Shown here: in pieces, positions 35,390 through 46,700 of the stretch | How the letters are laid out: every line of letters begins with the position of its first letter | Position numbering within the stretch: position 1 is the stretch's first letter | Source of the DNA: Lunularia cruciata | Taxonomy: Eukaryota > Streptophyta > Marchantiopsida > Lunulariales > Lunulariaceae | Length of the DNA: 64,000 nt | Reading direction: 5' to 3' | NCBI GenBank assembly: GCA_948567375.1 | Contig: OX419756.1 | Location: 38,082,333-38,146,332, forward strand | Made by a program: the position numbers and the translations under genes | The notes under the pieces: generated by a model | What the model was told of the DNA's origin: nothing | The model's database searches: none | The model's input: the letters and a program-made list of their open reading frames with translations, nothing else

Positions 35390-35406
35390 TTAAAAGAGGA
35401 GAAGTA
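35390..35406 (+). promoter_or_regulatory. Polypurine tract of the plus family B element
   Basis: AAAAGAGGAGAAGTA directly precedes the 3' LTR. Confidence 0.75.
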
Positions 35407-36003
35407 TATAATACAAGTAGCTAGGCATATTATTTGGAGGTGAAAATTGGCTTGGTAACATCTAGAAGGATGTTGAGTATAATGGGCTAGGAAGATCAGA
35501 TAGAGGAGTCACCAAAAGAGTACTTCTACTAATAGGGCAAAAGCCAAAAATAGCCTAAAAATTTTAGAGCCATTTTTGAGGCCTAAATAGATGAATTAGA
35601 CCTCAAAAATGGAATGATTCCTACTCCTCAAGAAGAAAAGCCTTGCCTTCTCTCCCCCTATGATTTTTCTCATCAAGAGCTCTCCAATATTACCTCATCC
35701 ATGTGATTCTAAGCTCCTTACATGAAGATTCCCTAAAGATTCCCTTTAGTCAAACCCATTTGACCAACTAGATAGGACACAGATTGACATGTCATCCACC
35801 CAAATAACTAATCCAAGGATGGAGCTTGCTGATAGGTCACCAATCCATGTATCTAATCCAAGGGTGGAGTTTCCTTTAAGGGATCCTCTTTGCTATATAA
35901 TAAAGAGAAGGTGCTCCTTTGGGACATTGAAGTATTGAGTGTGAAGCTTTTTTTTCTCTCTTGTATCTCTTTTGGAGAGTTCTCTTGTCCTTGGAGTATT
36001 ATA
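35407..36003 (+). repeat. Family B 3' LTR (plus element)
   Basis: It starts TATAATACAAG (TG mutated to TA) and ends GAGTATTATA, 597 bp, matching the 5' LTR throughout with scattered differences. Confidence 0.9.
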
Positions 36004-36008
36004 CTAGA

Positions 36009-37690
36009 GCACAAACCAAGAATATTGTACATTTTGAGCCATTGGAAGAAACCAACCTAGATGACATTTCTCTATGTCCAATATAGCAAGAGAAGTCCAA
36101 GTTGTTCAATTATTACTTCATCCTACCAACAATAATCCATGTGCCAACCATCCATTGAGCCTTTGTACAAACCATGATAGGTATACTCCTCTCAATATCT
36201 CAATACCATTTCTATACAAGGCTTTTGCAAAGCCTTGGAAAAACTCAAGTTTTTGGTAAATTGTAAATAAAAATAGGGTTAGACTTGTCTCTCACACAAG
36301 AGATAACTTTAGTGATAGATTTTATGTGCACTATATGCAAGAAGGGAGAACATGTTTCCCTCATGTACCATCAAGGATTTTTAAAAAAGAATCAATAGAA
36401 AAGCTATCATTTACCCCTCAAAACTATTATTCTTTCTTATATCTCTCTTCCTCTCTTATACCAAAGCTCTTCTAAAATGGTATGGAAGGAACTCTTCACT
36501 AATATCAACAAAGGAGTTCCTCCTTTCATACTCATAAAATGATCCTCTAGAGTTAGTTCCTCTAAGATCAACATCTTAATAGAAGTAAACTCAAGAAAAA
36601 ATGTCATTCTTTATTTAACAAATATATGTAGTACTCACAAAATCTCATTCCACTCACTCACTCCATGCTGTAATCCCATAAAGCAATGGATTTCTTTCAC
36701 CTACTAAGCCTCTCCTTGTATACTCAAAAAATTATTTTGGTAAATACCTTGATAACCCAATCAAATCAAATCCATAATTTTCCTAAATTACAATAGGTAA
36801 AGAATCTTGGGTTAATGGATGATCATATGAATTTTTTAGCCTCATATGCCTCCTTGGTGTCTCAAATCTTTTTCTAATTAAAAAGAAAAATAGTTTAAGA
36901 TCAAAGTCAAATCTATCTAACTTGGCCTACCTCTACAACAAAAGGTCACTTAACTTAGTCGAGCCAATAAAAGTTTGACACCTCTCATATACTAACTTAA
37001 CATAACTATGTATAATCCAAGATAGAGGTCATACTAAAATATACTCTAATATAAAATTCTCTAAATTCTTGCACTCTAATCTAATAAAAATTCATTAGGG
37101 GTTGGTTCTATTGACTATCCAGTAATAAAATATAGATCTCTCTCCTTATTTAGCCCCATTAACTTGTTTATCAATCCTCTAACTTATTTACTACTAAACT
37201 TAGCTAGATATAACTATCTCAAAACCACCAACCTACTACTAGTAGCAAATATGTACCATAGGGTATTTTGAGAAAAAATTGCCTCCAAACACTTGCTCCA
37301 TATCATCATATAGTGAATGTTGCAACAAGATCCTATCCATAATGAGTATAAGATCACATGCCATATATGTACTCCATTATCTCTTTCATATTTAAGGCAA
37401 TGGTACTCAATTTTCATGCTATCCAATAAGCTAGAAGCCAAAACATGGACCACCAAAATCTGATGAAGATGGAAAGTGAGCTGAATCTTTTTTGAATCAA
37501 TAGACTGTAGAATGAAAGCAAGTTGTGGAACCAAAGCCACTTTGCACCACTCATTCTTGCTCTATAGATGCTTGCTTAAATCTGATGGACTGTAGCATCT
37601 TAAGGTTTGCAATGGACAGCACAATCATGACCCATTAGTCGTCATCTTATTGTTTGTCATCTTCAACCAGAGAAACATGAAATGACATCC
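36009..37690. other. AT-rich, G-poor intergenic stretch, no gene seen
   Basis: This continues the target DNA that flanks the family B element on the left. No frame above about 61 codons on the plus strand; a 108-codon minus frame (37214-37540) has no recognisable motif and no coding-like composition. Confidence 0.5.
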
Positions 37691-37699
37691 TAAATGTTA

Positions 37700-38960
37700 G
37701 TTGTTGGTGTTGCTCTAAAGCATGTTCCTATAGCTTTGCAACAAGCAACTCCTAACACTCATACAATAGCAGCACAATCTACAATGAGCAAGCCTGGCTT
37801 CAAACAATATAACTGGCAAATAGACTACAGATTCTTGCTCTTTTAGACACTCTTTGAGATATCAACAACTAAAGTGACTGGTTGTGCAATGATGCAAATG
37901 AGGTTACTCATTTGTTCTTTGAACACCCTGATTGCATTTTTTGGCTCAAGCGTATCCATACTCTTTGGTGATGGATTGTCATATAAAATAAATCACTTTT
38001 GCATGCAAATGCTTCATGTTGTTGGAGTCACAAGTTTCAATACATCATTTATAGTTATTATTGCCTTTGCCTTCTTATGAGAAGACATAAAACAATATTA
38101 TTAGTGTGCTTTAGATCACATTGCAAACTTTTATGAGCTTATTAAACCACTTACAATTGTCATAGATTGTGAGCTTGCTTTGATGAATGCACTTTCTTCC
38201 ACATTCTCAACTTCAACACATCTTCTTTGTATTTGGCACATTCAGAAGAAAGTTTTAGCAAATTGTAAGAAGTAATTTGATACTAAGATTATTGGGATAC
38301 ATTCATGAGTGAATGTACAAATGTGGTGGAATCAAATACTACCAAAATATTTCGTACATTGTGGAGTGCTTTGCGTGAAACATATGCCTTAATTCCAACC
38401 ATGATCAACTATTTGAGTACAATGTGGACTGGATACAAAGAATGCTTTGTAGCAGCATAGAAAAATCAACATATTTATTTTGGTAATGTTACATCTTCTT
38501 GAGTTGAGTGCCAACACTCAATGGTAATATAATTCTTGAAGGTCTCCCACCAAAGATTTGCAAGATGTTCAACTTTTACTATCTCATACCTTTGAGAATA
38601 GACTCAAATAAATTGAATCACAACAAGGCATAGAGCTTATTAGAGTTTTGCATGATCACAAATTATATGCTCTCTGAAGAAATTCATGAATAGTTGTTGA
38701 TGGCACAAGAGGAAGGAGGTGAAGAACTTTGAAGTTGTTATAATGTCTTCATGAAGACAATGGGATTACCTTGTTAGCATTGTATATTGCAATTGCTGAA
38801 TTCCACTGTTTCTCCTCTTTGTATCATGTTCTTCTTCTTGGTCGAGGAAAGCGCCCTTTGACTCATCCCATATAGAAGTTAGTGGAGGTGGTTTAATGAA
38901 AGGTGGGTCCTCTATTGGTGCAACAAATTGTGACTCCTCCTTGGGTAATCGGAACTCATT
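37700..38960 (+). pseudogene. MULE/FAR1-type transposase remnant
   Basis: A single plus frame interrupted by stops reads GDGLSYKINHFCMQMLHVVG, VTSFNTSFIVIIAFAF, CALDHIANFYELIKP, TIVIDCELALMNALSSTF, STHLLCIWHIQKKVLANCKK. This is the MULE transposase core shared with FAR1/FHY3 proteins: the first catalytic Asp equivalent in GDGLSYK, the second in VIDCELALMNA, and the diagnostic HLLCIWHIQKKVL. Later VDGTRGRR and GLPCxHCI (about 38690-38790) may correspond to the linker and SWIM finger (C-x-H). Stops at 38080, 38103 and many later positions make it dead. Terminal inverted repeats were not found. It could derive from a mobile MULE or a domesticated FAR1-like gene; the first is more likely in this setting. 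Confidence 0.72.
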
Positions 38961-39043
38961 TCTCGAAGCCCTCTATGTAAACAATAGGTATACTTTCCAC
39001 CCCTTGGGTGTTTGGGACAAACTAGAGGCATGAGTTCAGAGCA

Positions 39044-39971
39044 CTACCTTGGGGGGGATGAGAATTGAGAGTTAGTCAAGATGGTTTCTTCGTATTCATG
39101 GACCTCCTCAGCACCAACCTTGCTTGAATTGGGATTTAAATCTTCCAAACTTACCATGGCAGGTGGAGCAATATTTTCTTTATTCCCAAACATGGATTCC
39201 ATTCTAGCAAAATGTGTGCACATTCCATTCAATTTATCATCTATAGTTCTCCACCATTTGCCATATTCCCTTTCCATGAGACCTTCTCCAGCAAACCAGA
39301 AAAAGAAATTTTCAACTCCCAAGTTTATTTGTATGATTTCATGTACCTCAGCCATTTTATGTAAAACTTGTCACCTATCCTTGCCACTCTTGAACCTGAA
39401 ATGTGGCCATGAAACTAAAAGCAATGCATTTCTAAATGGGCTTTTTGCAATTCCCACCAAGGATCTTTGCAAAATGCTTGAGGTCTTCCAAAATCATAGT
39501 ATTCGGCCATAATGGTGCATCATCATGTGGAACCATTCATCCTCTTTTGTTCCGCTAGGCATGGAAGAAGCTATCCTTAACAATTCTCCAAATTACCCTA
39601 ATGATTGCAATTCCCACCATGAATCTGTGCAAAATGCTTGAGGTCTTCCAAAATCCCAGTATTCAGCCATAATGGTGCATCACCATGTGGAACCATTCAT
39701 CCTCTTTTGTTCTGCTAGGCATGGAAGAAGCTATCCTTAACAATTCTCCAAATTCCCCTAATGATTGTTCAGGTTGTGAATCCAAATGTAAGTCTAAAGG
39801 TCTTGATTCTACATCCAAATATGAGAATGCATTGCAATCAGGTACTTGATCTCCCATTGCTAAATTTTCATTGCCCTTTTGGAGTAAAATTCCTCGACCA
39901 TCAACCAATTTCTTGGTTGCCGCAGGGCGGCACAAGTTATTTTCCATTACAAGTGCTATCTCCCTTGCCAC
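39044..39971 (-). pseudogene. Minus-strand coding remnant beside the MULE, unrecognised
   Basis: Two frames, 39971-39663 (102 codons) and 39355-39044 (103 codons), have amino-acid content like real protein: KKLVDGRGILLQKGNENLAM, EWFHMVMHHYG, then WFAGEGLMEREYGKWWRTID and EDLNPNSSKVGAEEVHEYEE. The sequence between is a 160-bp direct duplication that broke the frame: the second copy repeats the DEWFHMVMHHYG codons in another phase. Removing one copy would bring the halves closer, but stops remain. The WW-R and acidic tail hint at a SANT/trihelix-like protein, but I cannot support that. Being next to a MULE, it could be a captured gene piece or a second transposon ORF. Confidence 0.4.
39447..39766 (+). 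repeat. 160-bp tandem duplication, two units
   Basis: Units 39447-39606 and 39607-39766 both run from GCAATTCCCACC through CATAATGGTGCATCA and CTCTTTTGTTC to CCCTAATGATT, with about eight differences. Confidence 0.88.
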
Positions 39972-42168
39972 ACTAATCTATAGAAATGAACCACCACACC
40001 AATGCAAAACTACTAAACATGCCTCTTAGTTTACTAACAGGACCATTAGCACACCGATGGTGAATTTGAGTTTGAATAGTTCAGAGTGGCATTTTGGATC
40101 TACCAAAAATTTCCATAAATTACCCACCAGAAAACATGCAAACCCTCTCAAGAAGCCACATCACCTCTTTTGACAATCATTCATTTCAATACTGCAACCC
40201 TAAACATCCATAATATGGCGCCTGATTTTTATAAATGAAAGCAACTTGCACTAAATATCCCATAATACCATTTACGGGGTGTTTATATTAGCACTTCATC
40301 TCCTTACAGAGTTCACTGAAAATAGTTACTAAGTTTGTTATTTATCCCAAAGACATCTCTAAAACTATTTCTGAAACCCCCTAATTAGACTGACAAGAAG
40401 GATGAGAATATTCCATCAAACCCAAAGGGTAAATTGGGGCAAAGCCCCCCACTCTTATCCCCTTTGTTTTTTACTCTATCGAAGAAATTGTAGACATACC
40501 ACTTCTTTCATGATATATGACATGCCTATCATAGAGGATCAAACCGCGAAGCAGATTGATGCGTGGAAAAGGAGAATCATTCGACATTGTAGCTAATATA
40601 AGGGAATGAGATCATGAATTCATATGCAGAGCAAACTTGTTAGAGCCTTTTCTATGTTTCTCCCATAACTTTAGAAATAGATGATTACATGAAAGTTAGA
40701 GATATAAAAATGCATGGAAGAAGAATATCATATAGGAAATTAACGGAATGTCGAAAGATTTTAATTAACATATCCCTCAAGAGCCAAAACACTAGGTTGG
40801 ACAACATACTCTTTTTACCAATCACACTTGTTCCAATCTACAGGATACGATGTATATAGCGGGAATAAAACATTAGTGGGCAGTCTGATTGAAGTACATT
40901 AAATCCCTTTCCGCCAATACTCAGGTGTATTCGAAGGTGAAACTTAAGTTGCAGATTTCACGTAAGAAACCACACAAATCTCCATTTTGAGAGGCCAGGA
41001 CAATTAAAGCATAAAATACAACACTCTCTAATTTTCTTGGGACTGAGAAAGAAAACCAATTAATTGTCTTGTGAACACCAACTTGAAAAAGAATTTGTAT
41101 GGGTCGACACCGTGAGCAAGATCACAGAGGAGTTACAGAGGCGATCGATTATATCCCGGAGAAAGAAATAATAAATTTTGAAGATGTTCAAACCGAAAAT
41201 GTTGTATGTATATATTTATATTAATTTTTTTTTTTACATATAATCACTAATTGATAAAGTCGTTGCAAGGCACAAGTTGATATCGATCCATGATCAACCT
41301 TTGCTGAAACCCTCGAAAATCTACTTACACCTCAAAGTCAAGGTATGGGTACTCACCGCCATTATCGAGTTTTGTTCGCTTTTACACGCGAAAGATGTAC
41401 AGCAGTGGAGATTTAAATGCATTTTCGGTGTAGTGTGGTCCATACTTATGCAGTGGAAACATTGATTAGGAGGTACAGAGTTGATGTTACATGATAGCAA
41501 ATTTGATTTACAGGAAGTGGGCATGAACAATGAACGTGGTTGAGTGATCGCGCTGGTTGTCACATTGACGACTTGCTCGAAGCAGCGGGTACTTAAGTCC
41601 AATAATAGTGTACGACCCGAAAGATACAACATAGTCTAGAGAAAAAGCGTAGAAATCTATCCACATGGGTCACAGAGAGGAAAGGAGTCCTCTAGAGACT
41701 TCGAGATTTTACAGCAATGGAGGGCTGAGGGTCTCCTTTGGAGGTTTGGGCTACTTTCCAAACATTTGGTCCCAGACACACAAGTAAAAATGCGACCGCG
41801 TCTGATAGGAAGAAGGATGTGAGGACCCCATCAAGCCATACAAGGGGGTTAAAATGGGGCGAAGCCTAATCAAGCGGAGATAAAGATTCGTCAACAAGGA
41901 TTTCTCCACCGCTGCAAATCTGGGTTCTAGTTTGGTTTGGTACTCGCCGAAGACTGTCTACAGCTGACGCGCAGCATCATTGTCCAGTTGGTGGATACAG
42001 CAGCTGCAGGAGAAAATCATGGCTCTTGGAATGGTCAGGTCACGTAAACTGATTTTATTCCTTCCAAGAGTCCTGCTGTGCATGAATACCGAAAACCGTC
42101 ATCATTTCGCTATGTGCCAAAAGAGACTGTCTGCAAATTGGAGACATGCGATCCGACCTTGCCGTACT
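39972..42168. other. Intergenic, no gene seen
   Basis: Composition becomes gradually less AT-rich after about 41 kb. Frames such as 41321-41632 (-) and 41980-42272 (+) overlap one another and have no motif. A poly-T run lies at about 41227-41236. Confidence 0.55.
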
Positions 42169-42370
42169 CTTTTTCCCTAGAAAGTCATCAGTGCTCTATT
42201 GCTGGGCGTGAAGTGCTTGGTGGGAGTGAACTTTTCACGTGGAAGGCATCAATGCTCCATTGGTGGGCGTGAAATGCTCTATTGGTGGGAGTGAACATAC
42301 TCTTTTTCCCTGAAAAGTCTCAGTGCTATATCGGTGGGAGTGAAGTGCCCTATTGGTGGCAGTGAAGTTC
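42169..42370 (+). repeat. GTGGGAGTGA minisatellite-like repeats upstream of the helicase gene
   Basis: Six imperfect units of about 18-23 bp with the core GCTCTATTGGTGGGAGTGAA occur at about 42191, 42211, 42250, 42272, 42330 and 42352. A larger unit beginning ACTCTTTTTCCCTNGAAAGTC is itself duplicated at 42169 and 42298, so the pattern is two-tiered with a 129-bp higher period. Confidence 0.7.
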
Positions 42371-43656
42371 AGCTCGAATCCATTTCAGTACATCACTCTC
42401 ATTTAGTACAGAGTGAATGTCACTCTGCTTTCCTGGTACGTATTCCATAATCACTCAGCCGTGACATCGTTTCTGTCATTTCTCCACTTGTGGAGACAGT
42501 GAGGGTTACGGTCACCGCCCTCTTTCTACCACTCGCCTCTGAGTGGATTTTTTGGCTAGGTTACCTATCCTACAAGGATTCTACTCTGAGGCATCATGAC
42601 AGAGTGAAGTTTCTCGCCTTATCAACAACTGAACGCACCTCGAAAAGCTTGTCAAGAAATTATAAAGGTAATCTGGAACATACCCGGAATTACGGTGCAT
42701 GTAAACTACGAACTGGTCTTGTCCGTATCTGCCGCCACCCAGATTAAGGACAGCGTAGAGGGCAGGCGAAAATTGCTGAAGCTGATTTGCTGTGCTCGCT
42801 AATCATATATGAACGCAGTGTAGATCGTCATTCCGTATTTCATCGCTGATGGGCAGATTTGGCTATTGGGTTTAGTTTTAGTCAATCAATTTAAGGTCAG
42901 TGTATCGTTGTGCAACTGATTCGCATGTGTGCCTAAAATGCCGCTAAGAAACGTGGCAACAGGCTGCGGTATGCTTAAGAATGGCAATCGGATTCGGATG
43001 ATGATGCGCAAACCGTATTTTTTCCTTTGAAAAGGTTAAGATATAAGACTGAATTGAGTGTAGATACTGAATTTTGGAATCAATACATGATTCGCATCGT
43101 TCTCAATTTTGAGGAGAAATATCTACTGTAAAAAAGTACTGGTTCGTCTTCTCTCGAACTACCAATTTGCTTGTCAGACTGCTCGTTAAAAGAGCACGAA
43201 TTCGACTAATACTAATTAATTCGACGTTCAGAAATCACATCGCACAGACTTCTGCCTTCTTCACCTTATTTAAGCACCAAATTAGAAGAATTGATGAGCA
43301 GCATCCACTGCCTGTAGACTTCTGTTCGTCTCCGCGTATTCTCACTGCTTAATCTGGGAGTTGCACCTTTGCTTCTTGAGCGGCCCGTTCAGTCAGAAAT
43401 TTCTGCTGAGTCCATACACATGGTATGTGTCCACCGTGAAAGCTGCGTTCAGATCTTGTGTTTTGTGATATCGATTTTACTTGCGTGTTCTTTTACTTCT
43501 AGCATTTCGGGAAGATACATTTCTCGGTAGGCACAAATTTATCCCCTGCATGCAGCTACGTATCAATCATCCATGTCGTAGACTTTATTTGCTTGAGTGA
43601 CCTCGTTCACATTCCGACCCTCCTCCCTTGACTTTTTCCCAACTTTTAATGCTTGC
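42371..43656. other. Upstream region of the helicase gene, no separate gene seen
   Basis: Frames here are short and without motif. The region may hold the promoter and possibly a 5' untranslated exon: a donor-like ATGGTATGT lies at about 43428 and an acceptor-like CTCCAATGCAG ends at 43674. Confidence 0.45.
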
Positions 43657-43662
43657 TATAAA
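43657..43662 (+). promoter_or_regulatory. Possible TATA box of the helicase gene
   Basis: TATAAA lies 101 bp before the first in-frame ATG (43758), a plausible distance for a short 5' leader. It also falls just before a possible splice acceptor, so it could be intron sequence instead. Confidence 0.3.
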
Positions 43663-43757
43663 CCTCCAATGCAGTGACGACAAGATCCAGGAAGAACTCT
43701 ACTCCTTCCCAGAGTCAGTGTCAGTTACATCATACAGCTGCAGGCGATCAGTGCAGA

Positions 43758-46700
43758 ATGGAGCAGCCAACAAACGTTCAGATGAAGATGCTGTATGGGG
43801 ATAATATCAAGGTGACGACGATAATAGCCAGCGAAAGGGATGAGCAGCTCTCGTCATTTGAGGATTTTAAGAAACTGATACTCAGAAACTTCCCAGACGT
43901 TGAAAAGAAGCTGAGTCAAAGCTCGGGCTGGTTCAAGTGGGAACTTGTTCTGCAGTACGAAGATGATGGAGGTCTGATTTCAATCGAAAGCGATGAAGAT
44001 CTAAGACATGCGTGGCGAAATAACAGCAAGATGAAGTTCCTTGTAGATATCAGAAAGCAAGCTGCAGTGGGCAGAAGTAGTTTGAATTCTAAACAATTGC
44101 AAGGAATGAGCAAGATGTCACCGTGTAGATTTTACTCGGGACCTGGGACGTGCAGGAATGGCAAGAATTGTACGTTTTCTCATGAAGGCAATATCAATCA
44201 ATCGTCGTTCTCCGTCAGGCCAAACACACCTCGACCATGCCGCTATTTCTCTGGACCAGGTACGTGCAGGAATGGCCGGGAGTGCACATTCTTACACCAG
44301 AGCAGTCACTCGTCCAACTGCGGATCTGCCTCTTCGGGAAGTGTTTCCACTCTCTCTGCGATGGACAGGAGCTCGAGCTGGGGAAGGCAGCAAATCAAGT
44401 CCAGAACAAGTGAAGACACGGTATTTAGTGCCAACTCTACGAAGACGGCGGTGGTTGATAAGAATAGCTGGCTAAAGCAGCAGATCAAGTTAAAGGCGAG
44501 TGAAAATATCGAGTACCTGAGTGGCGAAGAGGGGTTTGCGGTGCTACTGAACATAGTCAGTCAGCCTGACCTATCTGATGAGACGATTCGCCTTTTTGTT
44601 GTCCTTCTCGCCAAGCAACAATTTCGGCTGAGCTTGATGCGCGAAAGGACGAATAAAGTCTACGGCGCGCTCGTAGGGTCCTTGTTCTCCCTTCAACTTC
44701 TCCGGCACATCACGAGCGATCTTGGAGCCGCAACACCTGAAGAAGTACTCCCGTATCTGCATCTAGCAGAAGAGTTACAGTCGCGCACATCGAATGGATG
44801 GAAAGAAGTACCTCTTGATTCGATACTGAATGTCATCATGACGCTGGAAGATGATGATAAGAGGGACGAGCTTCTGAGTTTTTCTCATCGCCTAATTGAT
44901 TATCGTAAAAAACTCCAAAGGCAAGCTGCCGAAGCTGCACAGAATGGCCAGTGTCTTTGGGTAAGTTCCCAGTGCCAAAATTTGGATTTATGCCAGCAAC
45001 AGTAAGGATGCATCCTACTGAAGGAGTCTTTGTTACATAATGTGTTTGGGAGAAACTTCCGTTGATTGTATCTGACCGTTTCGTTTAAGTACCCGACGTT
45101 CATGACTGCTAGTTACCTTTGAAATCCTCCAAGGTAAGTATTTAAGTTTTAGAATTAGGCTAGTACTTCTGTTTAGTCTTTAAGAACTTAGTAGATGATT
45201 GCCGCAAGTTCGAGTTCTGGAAGTCAACTCATGTCTAAGCGAAGTTTATACAAAGCGTTCTTCCGTGGTAGCTAACAGGATTTAGGCATAAAGAAATGTT
45301 CAGAATCCTTTCGTGGTTCAGTTTCTCCCAACGGGTTAGATATCTACATGTCATTGGTGCCCCCGTTCTTCGAACGGCTTCTGTTCCCATTGCTCAAATA
45401 TCATTGGTGGCAAGTGTAGGGTCACTTTACGGTAGTTAAGGATGTCGATCTGCTGCTTATAAGTCCAAGGTTGCGCTTTCCCAGAAAACAGATTTCCGGA
45501 GCTTATCAATTATTCCGGATAAAAGCGAGCTGCTCCAAGCTGGACTCAGTGAGGATCTACCAGTGAACCAGGTGGGGTTGCGCTATTCTTCTGTGACAAA
45601 GTACCTTGAAACTCACTTTCTTCTTCTTAGAGAAGACTGTTTTCACCCCCTGCGCCAGGGGATAAAGGCTTACCAACAAAATCAAGACTCGGGGAACCTG
45701 AGAATTTACCGGAATGTGAACCTTGTGGGATATGGATGCGGAGAAATAGGGCTGGAGTATGTCATGGAATCACGTGCCCAACTTCCAGTGGAGGCATCGA
45801 AACGCTTCAGGTTCGGTTCCCTTCTCTGCATATCCGATGACGATTTTCGCACCTCGTTTGTTCTCGGGGTCATTACAAAGTCTGATATTACGGACCAAAA
45901 CCGTCATGGTCAGCGGACCGTATGGATCAGAGTGCAAGGAGAGTACACGGAAGCAGCACCACTCAAGAGCGACTCTACTTATGTTATGGTGGAATCGTCT
46001 AGGTCTTATTTTGAAGCGTATTGCCATGTGTTGAAGACCTTGCAGAGGAAAGAAATGGAAGATATACCTTTCACTCGGTATCTCTTACAGTTGGAGCCTC
46101 ATGTCAAACCCCCAGCTTACTTACTTGGCGAGACAGATGGCGATTACTTCGACTTTGAGTCCTCCTTTCCTACAATGACAACACAGGACTGGGGGCCAAG
46201 TCATGGAACTTTCCACATCCTGAAAGACTGGCCTCACTGGAAGAGCTCTTTGGATGATGCACAGATGCAGGCTTTGAAACACGGGTTGACGAAGGAGCTG
46301 TCTGTCATCCAAGGTCCTCCTGGGACTGGGAAGACCTACCTGGGTCTCCTCCTGGTGAAGCTCTTGCTCGCGAATTTCAAGGCCGATACTTGGAAGCACT
46401 TTGAAGAATCAGAAGAGTTATCAGATTTACTCGGTACGCTTGTCAAGGAAACGAGATGGAGACGAGGGCCAATACTGGTTGTCTGCATGACAAATCATGC
46501 CCTAGACCAATTTCTTGGGGGTATACTACATTTCAACCAGAACCTGATTCGAATAGGCGGGAGGAGCAAAAGTAAACCTTTGGAAAAATATAATATCAGG
46601 CACCTTCTCCAGCAGCAGAGAATCAACCAGAGTCTCGAACCTAGTCATCATCGTGCACGACGGAACTCTTCGGACAAGAAGTCCAAATTGGGAAATCAAA

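Larger units (their letters stand above)
29826..36003 (+). mobile_element. Family B chromovirus (Ty3/gypsy), plus strand, nearly full length
   Basis: It is 6.18 kb from TGTAATACAAGCAGC to GAGTATTATA. Two 596-597-bp LTRs, a PBS, gag, CCHC knuckle, protease, RT, RNase H, integrase, chromodomain and a purine tract are all recognisable, with a near-perfect 5-bp target duplication. It is the best reference in the window for interpreting the nested minus copy at 16432-26522. Stops and shifts in gag, RT and integrase show it can no longer move by itself. Confidence 0.9.
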
